Assembly: GCA_936931335.1 (NCBI GenBank)
Contig: CAKZIH010000392.1
Span: forward strand, 1 to 33,317
From: an uncultured Nostocoides sp.
Lineage (GTDB): Bacteria > Actinomycetota > Actinomycetes > Actinomycetales > Dermatophilaceae
DNA: 33,317 nt
Direction of reading: 5' to 3'
Numbering within the stretch: position 1 is the stretch's first letter; each line of letters starts with the position of its first letter. Made by a program: the position numbers and the translations under genes. The notes beneath the pieces are model-generated. The model saw only the letters and a program-made list of their open reading frames with translations. It was not told the origin of the DNA and did not search any database. Below are positions 7,511-14,447 of this stretch, one piece after another.

Positions 7511-7894
7511 CTAGCGCTGCTGGCAGAGGCGGAGCATATTGCCGAAGGGATCGAGGAGGTCGATGGTCGGCCCGCCGGGAGCGTCATACTCGACCCCCGG
7601 CCGGAGCCGGGGGTAGGGCTTGGCGTGCAATTCGGCGAGAAGCGCCTCCGCATCCCGAATGGGGATCCAGACCGCCGAGCCGGGGGTGCCATCGCCGTGA
7701 TGCTCCGAGAGGTCCAGCAGCGCGCCATCGCGCCGCAGCCGCAGATAGAGCGGAAGCCCTTCGGCGAAACGGTGCTCCCATTCCACCGTGAAGCCCAGGT
7801 AGTCGAGATAGAACTCCCGGGCATCATCGAAGCGCTGCACGCGCAGGATCGGCACCGGTGCCCCGAACATGCCGGCCTGGGGAGTGATCCTCAT
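7511..7894 (-). CDS. glyoxalase/bleomycin-resistance-like VOC protein
   Basis: This 127-residue protein starts MRITPQAG and has VPILRVQRFDDAREFYLDYLGF, then LRRDGALLDLSEHHGDG and, at the end, GGPTIDLLDPFGNMLRL. These are the paired beta-alpha-beta-beta-beta modules of the vicinal-oxygen-chelate superfamily, in the subgroup annotated as glyoxalase superfamily proteins. The open frame extends upstream, but AGGTGG six bases before the ATG at 7894 fixes the start. Such proteins can bind drugs such as bleomycin or metal-chelated substrates. Which applies here is not visible. It converges with nhaA and is divergent from the holin-family gene. Confidence 0.85.
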   Translation of the reverse strand: MRITPQAGMFGAPVPILRVQRFDDAREFYLDYLGFTVEWEHRFAEGLPLYLRLRRDGALLDLSEHHGDGTPGSAVWIPIRDAEALLAELHAKPYPRLRPGVEYDAPGGPTIDLLDPFGNMLRLCQQR

Positions 7895-7975
7895 GGGCCC
7901 ACCTTTTCGCCGGTGCCGCCCACCTGTCCAGGCCACCATGCCTGGTCCGGAGGCCCCGAGCGCCAATCGAGCGAC

Positions 7976-7989
7976 TAAAGTGACGCGCG
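7976..7989 (+). promoter_or_regulatory. -10 element for a leaderless transcript
   Basis: TAAAGT at 7976-7981 fits the actinobacterial TANNNT -10 pattern, and the GTG start at 7989 lies seven bases after it. That is where transcription would begin. No ribosome binding site or clear -35 is present, so a leaderless mRNA is inferred. Confidence 0.45.
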
Positions 7990-8516
7990 TGAGTACTTCT
8001 GTGGGCGACATGGACCCCGCCAAGGTCGGCACCGATGGCGCCACCGCGCTGAGCGCGGCCAACCCCCTCGCTCCCGCACCGGCCGCCGCCGAGCCCGGCC
8101 TGGTGTCCCGCGCGGGTGACCTGCGCACCCCGGACCGCGACGGCGAGCGGACCATCGGTCAGCTCGTCTCCGACGCCAGCCGCGAGGTCTCCAGCATCGT
8201 TCGCGCCGAGATCGCCCTGGCCAAGGCCGAGGTGACCGGCGGTTTGAAGATCGGTGGCAAGGGCGCGGGGCTGCTGGCCGGTGCCGCCTTCCTCGGGTTG
8301 CTGGGCCTGATCTTCCTCTTCCACACCCTCGCCTGGGTGCTCGACGTCTGGCTGCCGATCTGGGCGGGCTACCTGATCGTCACCCTGCTGCTGCTCATCG
8401 GCGCCGGGGTGCTTGGTCTGCTGGGCAAGAAGGCGCTGAGCCAGGCCAAGCCGAAGCCGGAGATCGCGATCGACGAGGCCCACAAGACGGTCGAAGCCGT
8501 CAAGCAGTCCGCCTGA
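7989..8516 (+). CDS. phage-holin-family (DUF1469) membrane protein
   Basis: This protein of about 175 residues starts at the GTG at 7989 (VSTSVGDMDP). A disordered Ala/Pro-rich N-terminus leads to TIGQLVSDASREVSSIVRAEIALAKAEVTGG, the conserved amphipathic helix of the Actinobacteria holin-X/DUF1469 family. Two membrane segments follow, GAGLLAGAAFLGLLGLIFLF and WAGYLIVTLLLLIGAGVLGLLG, then a charged cytosolic tail. Despite the name, members sit in ordinary chromosomal neighbourhoods and no lysis role is shown. No phage genes surround this one. The function is unknown, perhaps an envelope-associated role. Confidence 0.85.
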   Translation: MSTSVGDMDPAKVGTDGATALSAANPLAPAPAAAEPGLVSRAGDLRTPDRDGERTIGQLVSDASREVSSIVRAEIALAKAEVTGGLKIGGKGAGLLAGAAFLGLLGLIFLFHTLAWVLDVWLPIWAGYLIVTLLLLIGAGVLGLLGKKALSQAKPKPEIAIDEAHKTVEAVKQSA

Positions 8517-8520
8517 TCGG

Positions 8521-8580
8521 TCCGGTCTGAGCCACTCCGGTTTGGGCCAGTCCGGTCTGAGTCAGTCCGGTCGGGCTCAG
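8521..8580. repeat. four 15-bp tandem repeats between convergent genes
   Basis: Four consecutive 15-base units start at 8521, 8536, 8551 and 8566, each beginning TCCGGT and ending in CAC or CAG with only a few changes. The array starts four bases after the holin-family stop and supplies the stop codon of the SCP2-like gene on the other strand (8577-8579). Fifteen bases is five codons. In another minus-strand frame the array reads as repeated (A/T)QTG(L/V) peptides, but no gene uses that frame. Confidence 0.85.
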
Positions 8581-8942
8581 CCCGCCGGGAGTAGCGGCAA
8601 TAGGTCGGCGATCTCGGCGCGGGTACCGCTCCACCGGATGCGTCCGGCGTCTACGGCCTGCGCCCAAGTAAGCGCGCCGGTCGCCAAGCCCAGCCAGGTC
8701 TCCGCATCGGTTTCCACGGTGTTCGGCGGCGTGCCGCGCCGGTGCACCGGACCGTCGAGACATTGCACGGCCCCGTATGGCGGGACCCGCACCTCGACGC
8801 TGCGCCCGGGGTGGCGCACCGCCAACTCCTCCAGGCTGTAGCGCACCGCGAGCGCAGTCACCTGGCGTTCCCGCTCACCGGCCGTGAAGCGCTGCACTGC
8901 CTGCGCTCCGTCGGTGGGATCGATCCGGCGGCGGGGCGGCAT
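8577..8942 (-). CDS. sterol-carrier-family (SCP2-like) protein
   Basis: This 121-residue protein begins MPPRRRIDPTDGAQAVQRF and has LAVRYSLEELAVRHPGRSVEVRVPPYGAVQCLDG, then RGTPPNTVETDAETWLGLATGALTWAQAVDAGRIRWSGTRAEIADLLPL. This is the actinobacterial SCP2-like family, with a lipid-binding fold. Members are often found close to purine genes, as here (purC and purD lie about 1.3 kb upstream on the same strand). The ligand is unknown. The stop codon lies in the last copy of a 15-bp tandem repeat. Confidence 0.85.
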   Translation of the reverse strand: MPPRRRIDPTDGAQAVQRFTAGERERQVTALAVRYSLEELAVRHPGRSVEVRVPPYGAVQCLDGPVHRRGTPPNTVETDAETWLGLATGALTWAQAVDAGRIRWSGTRAEIADLLPLLPAG

Positions 8943-8974
8943 ACGGCCAATGCTGCCGTATGCCGCCCACCGGC

Positions 8975-10069
8975 TCAGCGGTAGGGGCGCTCCTGAATCC
9001 GCGCATAGCGCCGATCGGCCGCGTCGATGGAGGCCCGGGAGTTCAGGTCGACCCCGGCGCGAGCGGCTGCCGCGCGGGCGGCCGGCGAGTTCAGGTCGGG
9101 GGCGCGGAAGGACTTTGGGGTGATCCGGGCGTCCAGGGCGGCATACCGGCGCTGCTGGGCCGCCAAGCGGCCGGCCGAGGACCGGGCCGAGGCCAGCACC
9201 GCGTCGGTGACCCGCAGGGACGAGCCGGCGACATACGAGCTGACCACGGGGGTGTATCCGGAGGCGTGGCCGGCGGCATTAGGGTGATAGGACTCCACGA
9301 TCGGCATGGAGAGTCCGTTGAGATAGGCGCCGCTGTCGCAGACCGCATGGCCGGTGAAGGTCCCGGTGGGGTTGGCGAAGGCGAAGCCATTGGCGCCGGC
9401 CAGGGCGGCGAGCTTGCCGTTGAGCAGGTCCGCGGTCTGGTTGAGGCGGGCCATCTCGGTGCCGGAGAACCAAGTGAACCAGTCGCAGTCCACCCCGTTG
9501 AAGATCCGCGGGTAGCCGACGATGGTGACCTTGGCCTGCGGGGCGCGGGCGCGAATCCCGGCATACAGGGTGTTCAGCGAGCCGGGCAGGGTGGCATTGA
9601 TATAGCCCTGGGCGCGATTGATGGCGCCCATGCAGTCGCTCATCCACGAGGGCTGGGCGCAGGTCGTCAGCACGCTGGCGAAGCCCGCGTCATTGCCGCC
9701 GACGGAGAGGGTCACGTAGGCGGTGTCGGCGGTCAGCGCAGACAACTGGCTGGCGGTCACATCGGCGACGGTTGCACCGGAGCAGGCCCGCAGATTCAGC
9801 GCGTACCCACGGGCGCTGGCGATCAGGCTTGGGTAGGCATAAACCGAACGCAGACACTGCGATCCGTCGTTGAGGTAGGTGCGCGTGCCCACTCCGGAGG
9901 AGTAGCTGTCGCCGAGCGCGACATAGCTGGACCCGGCCGCCTGAGCCGGTATGGCGCTGGCCACCGCCAGCGCGCCGGCGCCGAGGGCGGCACCCACCGC
10001 GGCAGTGCTCCCAGCGCGGCGGGGACGGCGGGCGGCAGGCTCGGCGCGAGCGGGGGAAATCGCGGACAT
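8975..10069 (-). CDS. secreted SGNH/GDSL hydrolase
   Basis: Starting at the ATG at 10069 (AAGGA six bases upstream; a nearer ATG at 10075 is too close to it), the protein has 364 residues. It has an arginine-rich start, a hydrophobic core and a likely signal cleavage after AQA (about residue 44). The catalytic blocks follow: block I LGDSYSSG (Ser about 55), the glycine/asparagine block SVGGNDAGF, and block V with ESYHPNAAGH. Several cysteines fit exported disulfides. It is probably an esterase or lipase acting outside the cell. The last 80 residues form an Ala/Arg-rich tail with two DLNS-containing repeats, whose role is unknown. Confidence 0.9.
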   Translation of the reverse strand: MSAISPARAEPAARRPRRAGSTAAVGAALGAGALAVASAIPAQAAGSSYVALGDSYSSGVGTRTYLNDGSQCLRSVYAYPSLIASARGYALNLRACSGATVADVTASQLSALTADTAYVTLSVGGNDAGFASVLTTCAQPSWMSDCMGAINRAQGYINATLPGSLNTLYAGIRARAPQAKVTIVGYPRIFNGVDCDWFTWFSGTEMARLNQTADLLNGKLAALAGANGFAFANPTGTFTGHAVCDSGAYLNGLSMPIVESYHPNAAGHASGYTPVVSSYVAGSSLRVTDAVLASARSSAGRLAAQQRRYAALDARITPKSFRAPDLNSPAARAAAARAGVDLNSRASIDAADRRYARIQERPYR

Positions 10070-10117
10070 CGGCATTCCTTAGGCGAGGCGGGCGGGCGTG
10101 GGATTGCGTCCGTTTCG

Positions 10118-10129
10118 CTCCCTAGGGAG
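10118..10129. promoter_or_regulatory. 12-bp palindrome upstream of the SGNH hydrolase
   Basis: CTCCCTAGGGAG is a perfect palindrome, 48 bases upstream of the hydrolase start. It lies in a 123-base gap that would hold that gene's promoter and could be an operator. No matching site was noticed elsewhere in the window. Confidence 0.3.
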
Positions 10130-10171
10130 GGCGCGCTGCCCGTGGCTATACCGACGGCTTACCGACTTGAT

Positions 10172-10185
10172 GCGGGAATCCCCGC
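10172..10185 (-). terminator. weak hairpin after purC
   Basis: GCGGG (10172-10176) pairs with CCCGC (10181-10185) around a four-base loop, eight bases after the purC stop on the minus strand. The stem is short and lacks a T-run, so the call is tentative. Confidence 0.3.
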
Positions 10186-10192
10186 GACCACC

Positions 10193-11095
10193 TCAGGCGC
10201 GTGGCTGGAAGTGCGTACCGGTCAGTCGCTCATAGGCCTCGACATAGCGCGACCTGGTCTGTGCGACAACAGAATCCGGCAGCGGCGGCGGAGGCTGCGG
10301 GGAGCTAGTCGACCAGCCCGATTCCGGGGCGGTGAGCCATTCGCGGACGAACTGTTTGTCGAAGCTCGGCTGCGGATGCCCCGGCTCCCAGCGATCGGCG
10401 GGCCAAAAGCGTGAGGAGTCCGGGGTCAGCACCTCATCGGCGAGCACCAGCCGGCCATCGCGGTCCACCCCGAACTCGACCTTGGTGTCGGCCAGCAGGA
10501 TGCCCCGCTCGCTGGCGATCTCGTTGCCGCGCTTGAGGATCGCCACGGTCAGATCGCGCACCTGGGCGGCGCGCTCGGCTCCGATCAGGGACTCCACCTC
10601 GGCGAAGGAGATCGGCTGGTCGTGCTCGCCGGCTGGGGCCTTGCTGGAGGGGGTGAAGATTGGCTCCGGCAGCTGCGAGCCGTCCACCAGGCCGGCGGGC
10701 AGGGGCACGCCGCTGACCGTGCCTGTTCGTTGGTATTCCGTCAGCCCACCGCCGGTGAGATAGCCGCGGGCCACGCACTCTACGGGCAACATCTCCAGAC
10801 GTTGTACGAGCACCGCGCGACCGGCCACCTCGTCCGGGACATCTTGGGAGAGAACGTGATTGGGCACCAGGTCGGCAAGCTGGTCGAACCACCACAGCGA
10901 CAACTGGGTGAGCACCGCACCCTTGTCGGGGATCGCCGGCTCCAGGATGAAGTCGAAGGCGGAGATGCGATCGCTGGCCACCAACAGGAGTCGGTCGGGG
11001 TCGGGCTCGCGTCCGCCGCCCACTGGCGCATAGAGATCGCGCACCTTGCCCGAGTAGAGGTGGCGATAACCCGGCAACGGAAGCGCCGCGCTCAT
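10193..11095 (-). CDS. purC: phosphoribosylaminoimidazole-succinocarboxamide (SAICAR) synthase
   Basis: This 300-residue protein is of usual length. Landmarks are YSGKVRDLY near the start, LLVASDRISAFDFILEPAIPDKGAVLTQLS, VPVECVARGYLTGGGLTEYQ, and DTKVEFGVDRDGRLVLADEVLTPDSSRFW, a region that binds ATP and metal. It joins aspartate to CAIR in step eight of IMP synthesis. The start overlaps the purD stop by four bases, so the two are translationally coupled, with purD first. A weak hairpin follows the stop. Confidence 0.97.
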   Translation of the reverse strand: MSAALPLPGYRHLYSGKVRDLYAPVGGGREPDPDRLLLVASDRISAFDFILEPAIPDKGAVLTQLSLWWFDQLADLVPNHVLSQDVPDEVAGRAVLVQRLEMLPVECVARGYLTGGGLTEYQRTGTVSGVPLPAGLVDGSQLPEPIFTPSSKAPAGEHDQPISFAEVESLIGAERAAQVRDLTVAILKRGNEIASERGILLADTKVEFGVDRDGRLVLADEVLTPDSSRFWPADRWEPGHPQPSFDKQFVREWLTAPESGWSTSSPQPPPPLPDSVVAQTRSRYVEAYERLTGTHFQPRA

Positions 11096-12393
11096 GCCCG
11101 CACCCCGCTCGCGCTCGGCACGGTGACCTCGCCACGGGCCGCCCGTTCGGCGATATCGCGGCGGAAATGCCCGTTCGGCAAGGCAATCCGTTCCAGCCCC
11201 CGGTATGCCGTCTCCCGCGCCTGCGTGAGGTCCGGCCCCGAGCCGACGACGCTGAGCACGCGACCACCGGCGGCCCGCACGCTGCCGTCGGCATCGCTGG
11301 TGGTGCCGGCGTGCAATACGGTCACACCCTGCTCCTCGGCCTCGTCAATGCCGGTGAGCTCGCCACCGGTCTGCGGCGCCTCGGGATAGCCGGGGGCCGC
11401 CAGGACGACCGTCACGCTGGCCTCGGGGCGCCATACCAGGGGTTCGGCGTGGGCCAAGGCGCCCGTCGCGCAGGCCAGCAGCAGTTCGGCGAGCGAGGTG
11501 ACCAGTCGATCAAGGACAACCTGGGTCTCCGGGTCGCCGAAGCGGACGTTGAATTCCACCACCCGGGGGCCGCGCGCGGTCAGCGCCAAACCGACATACA
11601 GACATCCGATGAATGGGGTGCCGAGCGCGCGCATCCGGTCCACGGTCGGCTGGGCGATCCGGGCCACCACGTCCTCGGCCAGACCGGCGGGTGCCCAGTT
11701 CAGCGGCGAGTAGGCGCCCATCCCGCCGGTGTTCGGTCCGGCGTCGCCGTCGTGGACCCGTTTGAAGTCCTGCGCCGGGGCCAGCGGGACCACGGTGGTG
11801 CCATCGCTGAGACAGAAGAGCGAGACCTCGGGGCCGTCCAGGTACTCCTCGATGACCAGCCGGCCGTCGGCGCGCGCCAAGCAGGCGTCGACATGCGCCA
11901 GCGCGGCATCCCGATCCTCGGTGACCACCACGCCCTTGCCGCCGGCCAGGCCGTCGTCCTTGACCACATAGGGCGCGCCGAAGGCGTCGAGCGCATCCTG
12001 TGCCTCGGCCCTCGTGGTGCAGACATGCGCAAGCGCGGTGGGCACCCCGGCCTGCGCCATGACGTCCTTGGCGAAGGCCTTGGACCCCTCCAGCCGCGCC
12101 GCCTGCGCGCTCGGCCCGAAGGTGGGGATCCCAGCAGCGCGCAGATCGTCGGCCAGCCCGGCGACGAGTGGGGCCTCCGGACCGACAACGACCAGCGAAA
12201 CCTCATGGCGGACAGCGATTTCCACGATGCCGGCAGAGTCGGCCAGGCCGCCGGGCAAGGGCTCGCAGTGGGCGCTCTGGGCGATGCCCGGGTTGCCGGG
12301 GACGGCGATCACGGCGTCGACCATCGGGTCGGCGGCGAGGGATTTGACCAGGGCGTGCTCACGGGCGCCGGAACCGACGACGAGGACCTTCAC
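11092..12393 (-). CDS. purD: phosphoribosylamine--glycine ligase (GAR synthetase)
   Basis: The protein has 433 residues from the GTG at 12393, with AAGGTGG about six bases upstream. An ATG at 12420 is in frame but would add residues before the usual VKVLVVGSGAREHAL start. ATP-grasp landmarks are GPEAPLVAGLADDLRAAGIPTFGPS, YVVKDDGLAGGKGVVVTEDRDAA and VVEFNVRFGDPETQ. It makes GAR from phosphoribosylamine, glycine and ATP, step two of purine synthesis. It overlaps purC by four bases and lies 39 bases after tagI, so the three probably share a transcript. Confidence 0.97.
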   Translation of the reverse strand: MKVLVVGSGAREHALVKSLAADPMVDAVIAVPGNPGIAQSAHCEPLPGGLADSAGIVEIAVRHEVSLVVVGPEAPLVAGLADDLRAAGIPTFGPSAQAARLEGSKAFAKDVMAQAGVPTALAHVCTTRAEAQDALDAFGAPYVVKDDGLAGGKGVVVTEDRDAALAHVDACLARADGRLVIEEYLDGPEVSLFCLSDGTTVVPLAPAQDFKRVHDGDAGPNTGGMGAYSPLNWAPAGLAEDVVARIAQPTVDRMRALGTPFIGCLYVGLALTARGPRVVEFNVRFGDPETQVVLDRLVTSLAELLLACATGALAHAEPLVWRPEASVTVVLAAPGYPEAPQTGGELTGIDEAEEQGVTVLHAGTTSDADGSVRAAGGRVLSVVGSGPDLTQARETAYRGLERIALPNGHFRRDIAERAARGEVTVPSASGVRA

Positions 12394-12432
12394 GGGCCCC
12401 ACCTTACGCAGCGCCGCCATACCGCGGCCGGG

Positions 12433-13029
12433 TCAGCGCCATACCCCGGAGGACCCGCGGCGGTGGCTGTCGATCAGGTGAGTGTCCACGATCCCGAGCG
12501 CCTCCATCAGGGCGTACATCGTCGTGGGCCCGACATGCGCGAAACCCCGTGACTTGAGTGCCTTGGCGAGCGCCACGGACTTCGGTGACTGAGTGGGAAT
12601 CTCGGCCACGGTCCGCGGCTGCGGGCTCACCTCGGGCCGGAAGGACCAGACGAAATCGGCCAGGCCGCCGTCGGCGCGCAGTCGAATGGTGGCCTGGGCA
12701 TTGGTGATGGTCGCCGCGATCTTGCGTCGGTTGCGCACGATGCCCGGATCCGCCAGCAGCCGCTCCACTTCCTCCGGCCCGTATGCCGCCACCACGTCCG
12801 GATCGAAGTCATCGAAGGCGGTGCGGAAGGCAGGCCGTTTGCGCAGGATCGTCGCCCAGGACAGGCCGGACTGGAATGCCTCCAGGGTGAGCCGCTCGAA
12901 GACGCCGCGCTCGTCGCGGACCGGCATACCCCATTCGGTGTCGTAGTACTCGCGCAACAGGGGGTCGTATGCCGCCCACGGCGGCCGAGCCAGCCCATCG
13001 TCCCCGACGACGACTCCGAATTCGGTCAT
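12433..13029 (-). CDS. tagI: DNA-3-methyladenine glycosylase I, zinc-ligand-poor form
   Basis: This 198-residue protein removes 3-methyladenine from alkylated DNA. Key family residues are present: the Tyr and Trp of YYDTEWGMPV, the Glu of FERLTLEAFQSGLSWATILRKRPAFR and the Trp of GLSW. The zinc-snap residues of the E. coli enzyme look largely lost. The N-terminal Cys is replaced in ARPPWAAYDP, the histidine after the conserved Tyr is Tyr here, and the C-terminal Cys after VDTHLIDSHRRG is absent. A fold held without zinc is therefore likely. It is upstream of purD on the same strand, and a 6C-type small RNA gene ends about 80 bases upstream. Confidence 0.9.
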   Translation of the reverse strand: MTEFGVVVGDDGLARPPWAAYDPLLREYYDTEWGMPVRDERGVFERLTLEAFQSGLSWATILRKRPAFRTAFDDFDPDVVAAYGPEEVERLLADPGIVRNRRKIAATITNAQATIRLRADGGLADFVWSFRPEVSPQPRTVAEIPTQSPKSVALAKALKSRGFAHVGPTTMYALMEALGIVDTHLIDSHRRGSSGVWR

Positions 13030-13109
13030 CTGCCCAGCGTGGCACGGACCACCGACACCCCCGGCGCCGAGGCGGCATACGAACGGGCGTCAACACGCGG
13101 CACAGCGAG

Positions 13110-13210
13110 TAAAAAAGGCGAGCGCGGCGTTCCCGAGGAGCAGGGGGGGATCCCCGGGAACACCGCGCTCGGCGCGTGGCGCCTGGTTGGGGGGAACCGG
13201 CGCGCGACGC
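13110..13210 (-). ncRNA. 6C small RNA (C-rich loops) with rho-independent terminator
   Basis: On the minus strand two stable hairpins follow each other. The first, 13203 to 13179, is GCGCC-GGTT closed over a loop of six C (G-run 13189-13194 on the plus strand). The second has a 17-bp stem with one mismatch (13155-13171 with 13119-13135) and a loop containing seven C (13143-13149), then TTTTTT (13116-13111). Two stem-loops with at least six loop cytosines and a U-tract define the actinobacterial 6C RNA family, thought to pair with G-rich mRNA regions. The 5' end is uncertain. A further hairpin at 13215-13233 may be in the leader. It lies between tagI and a LuxR-type gene. Confidence 0.82.
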
Positions 13211-13292
13211 GCGTGGTTGACGCGGGATCAACCGCACCTAGTTTCACACTTGCGTACCGCGCAGTAAAGTCCGCCGATCGTCGGGAGTCCGA

Positions 13293-13314
13293 CATTGACG
13301 GAAACCCGTCAATG
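13293..13314. promoter_or_regulatory. 9-bp inverted repeat ahead of the LuxR-type gene
   Basis: CATTGACGG (13293-13301) and CCGTCAATG (13306-13314) are perfect complements around AAAC. The repeat is 17 bases before the predicted start at 13332. It could be an autoregulatory operator or a leader hairpin. The region 13234-13331 must hold divergent promoters for the 6C RNA and this gene. Confidence 0.45.
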
Positions 13315-13331
13315 GTGGGACCCTTTTCGGC

Positions 13332-14336
13332 ATGGTCGGGGATGAGCCGCCGTTGACCGCCGCGACCGCAGACGCCCGGGTCCTCAGCGAGGAAGACATC
13401 GCGCAGGTCTATCTGACGTTGTTGTCCCAGCCGGCGCCGGATCGCGAGTCCCTGGTGGCGGCCGGCATCGAGGAGAGCACCATCGCCCTGGCCTCGGTAG
13501 CCCTCATCGGCCGTGGCCTGCTCATCGTTGCCGAGGACGGCAGCTGGGATGTCCCCTCCCCCGATATGGCCCTGGATGCCTGGGCCTCGGACACCGAGCG
13601 CCGGGCGCGCTCATGGCGTGCATCCGCCAACGAACTCCAGCAGATCTATTTCTCCGCGCGCCAACACGTGGTCGAATCGACGGTCCGCGAGCTCTCCTCG
13701 CTGGCCGATATCGCGTCCGCGACCGCCACCATCACGGCCGCGGCCCAAGCCGAGATCCTCTGTCTGCGAGCGGATTCGCGACGCACCCGCCAACTCCTGC
13801 TCGACCCCTACAACTCCCACCGGGAAATCTTCCGCAATGCGCGGGGAGAGGTGATCGACATCCGCGCGGTCTATGACCCCGCCGTCCTGGACACCGCCGG
13901 CGCCCTGGATGCCTTGCGCGAGCGGGTGATCGGTGGGGAGGACATCCGGATCAGCGGCCCGTTGCACTTCTCTGCGATCATCGTCGACGAACAAGCCGCC
14001 GTCATCGAGTTCACCAATCAGGACCCGAGCGGATCGGGCGCCTTGCTCATTCGTAGCCGATCCTTCGTCCAAGCACTGGTGAGTTTCACCGAGGCGACCT
14101 GGCAGGTGGGGGTGCCGCTGACGCCCGAGGACACCCCGTCCAGTTCCGCCGCAGCCACGCGGGACGCGATCATCCTGCGCCTGCTGGCCAGCGGCGCGAG
14201 CGACTCGACCATCACTCGCCGGCTGGGCATCTCCCAGCGCACCGTGGAACGCCGGGTGCGCCACCTGATGGACTCCCTTGGCGCGGAGACGCGGTTCCAG
14301 GCCGGGGTCGAGGCGGCGCGTCAGGGATTGGTCTGA
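13332..14336 (+). CDS. TrmB-like/LuxR-type transcriptional regulator
   Basis: This 334-residue protein has three parts. The N-terminal winged-helix-like segment (residues about 18-75, SEEDIAQVYLTLLSQPAPDRESLVAAG) resembles TrmB-type domains. The middle region (about 95-265) is probably a sensor or phospholipase-D-like fold seen in related actinobacterial regulators. The C-terminal LuxR helix-turn-helix reads RDAIILRLLASGASDSTITRRLGISQRTVERRVRHLMDSLGA. No phosphoacceptor receiver domain is present. There is no clear ribosome binding site at the ATG, so the start is uncertain. Targets are unknown. A palindromic terminator follows. The neighbouring 6C RNA is transcribed away from it. Confidence 0.82.
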   Translation: MVGDEPPLTAATADARVLSEEDIAQVYLTLLSQPAPDRESLVAAGIEESTIALASVALIGRGLLIVAEDGSWDVPSPDMALDAWASDTERRARSWRASANELQQIYFSARQHVVESTVRELSSLADIASATATITAAAQAEILCLRADSRRTRQLLLDPYNSHREIFRNARGEVIDIRAVYDPAVLDTAGALDALRERVIGGEDIRISGPLHFSAIIVDEQAAVIEFTNQDPSGSGALLIRSRSFVQALVSFTEATWQVGVPLTPEDTPSSSAAATRDAIILRLLASGASDSTITRRLGISQRTVERRVRHLMDSLGAETRFQAGVEAARQGLV

Positions 14337-14351
14337 GACTGACCGACGACC

Positions 14352-14367
14352 CCAGCCCCGGGGCTGG
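14352..14367 (+). terminator. palindromic terminator after the LuxR-type gene
   Basis: CCAGCCCCGGGGCTGG is a perfect 16-base palindrome followed by TTT, 15 bases after the stop codon. It sits about 80 bases before helR. Confidence 0.6.
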
Positions 14368-14447
14368 TTTGCGCCGCCCCTGCCGGTTGGTAGTGCGCTG
14401 CTTATAGACTTATGCGTTCCCCGCCCGACCGCGTGACCCGATCGTGA

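Noticed and set aside
7989..8516. Prophage remnant suggested by the holin-family name
   Set aside because: No integrase, structural or lysis genes lie nearby; the family is a chromosomal membrane protein family in actinobacteria.
8521..8580. CRISPR array
   Set aside because: Units are contiguous 15-mers with no spacers.
14337..14447. Rifampicin-associated element before helR
   Set aside because: The only inverted repeat, CCAGCCCCGGGGCTGG, is followed by TTT and fits a terminator of the preceding gene rather than the known element.
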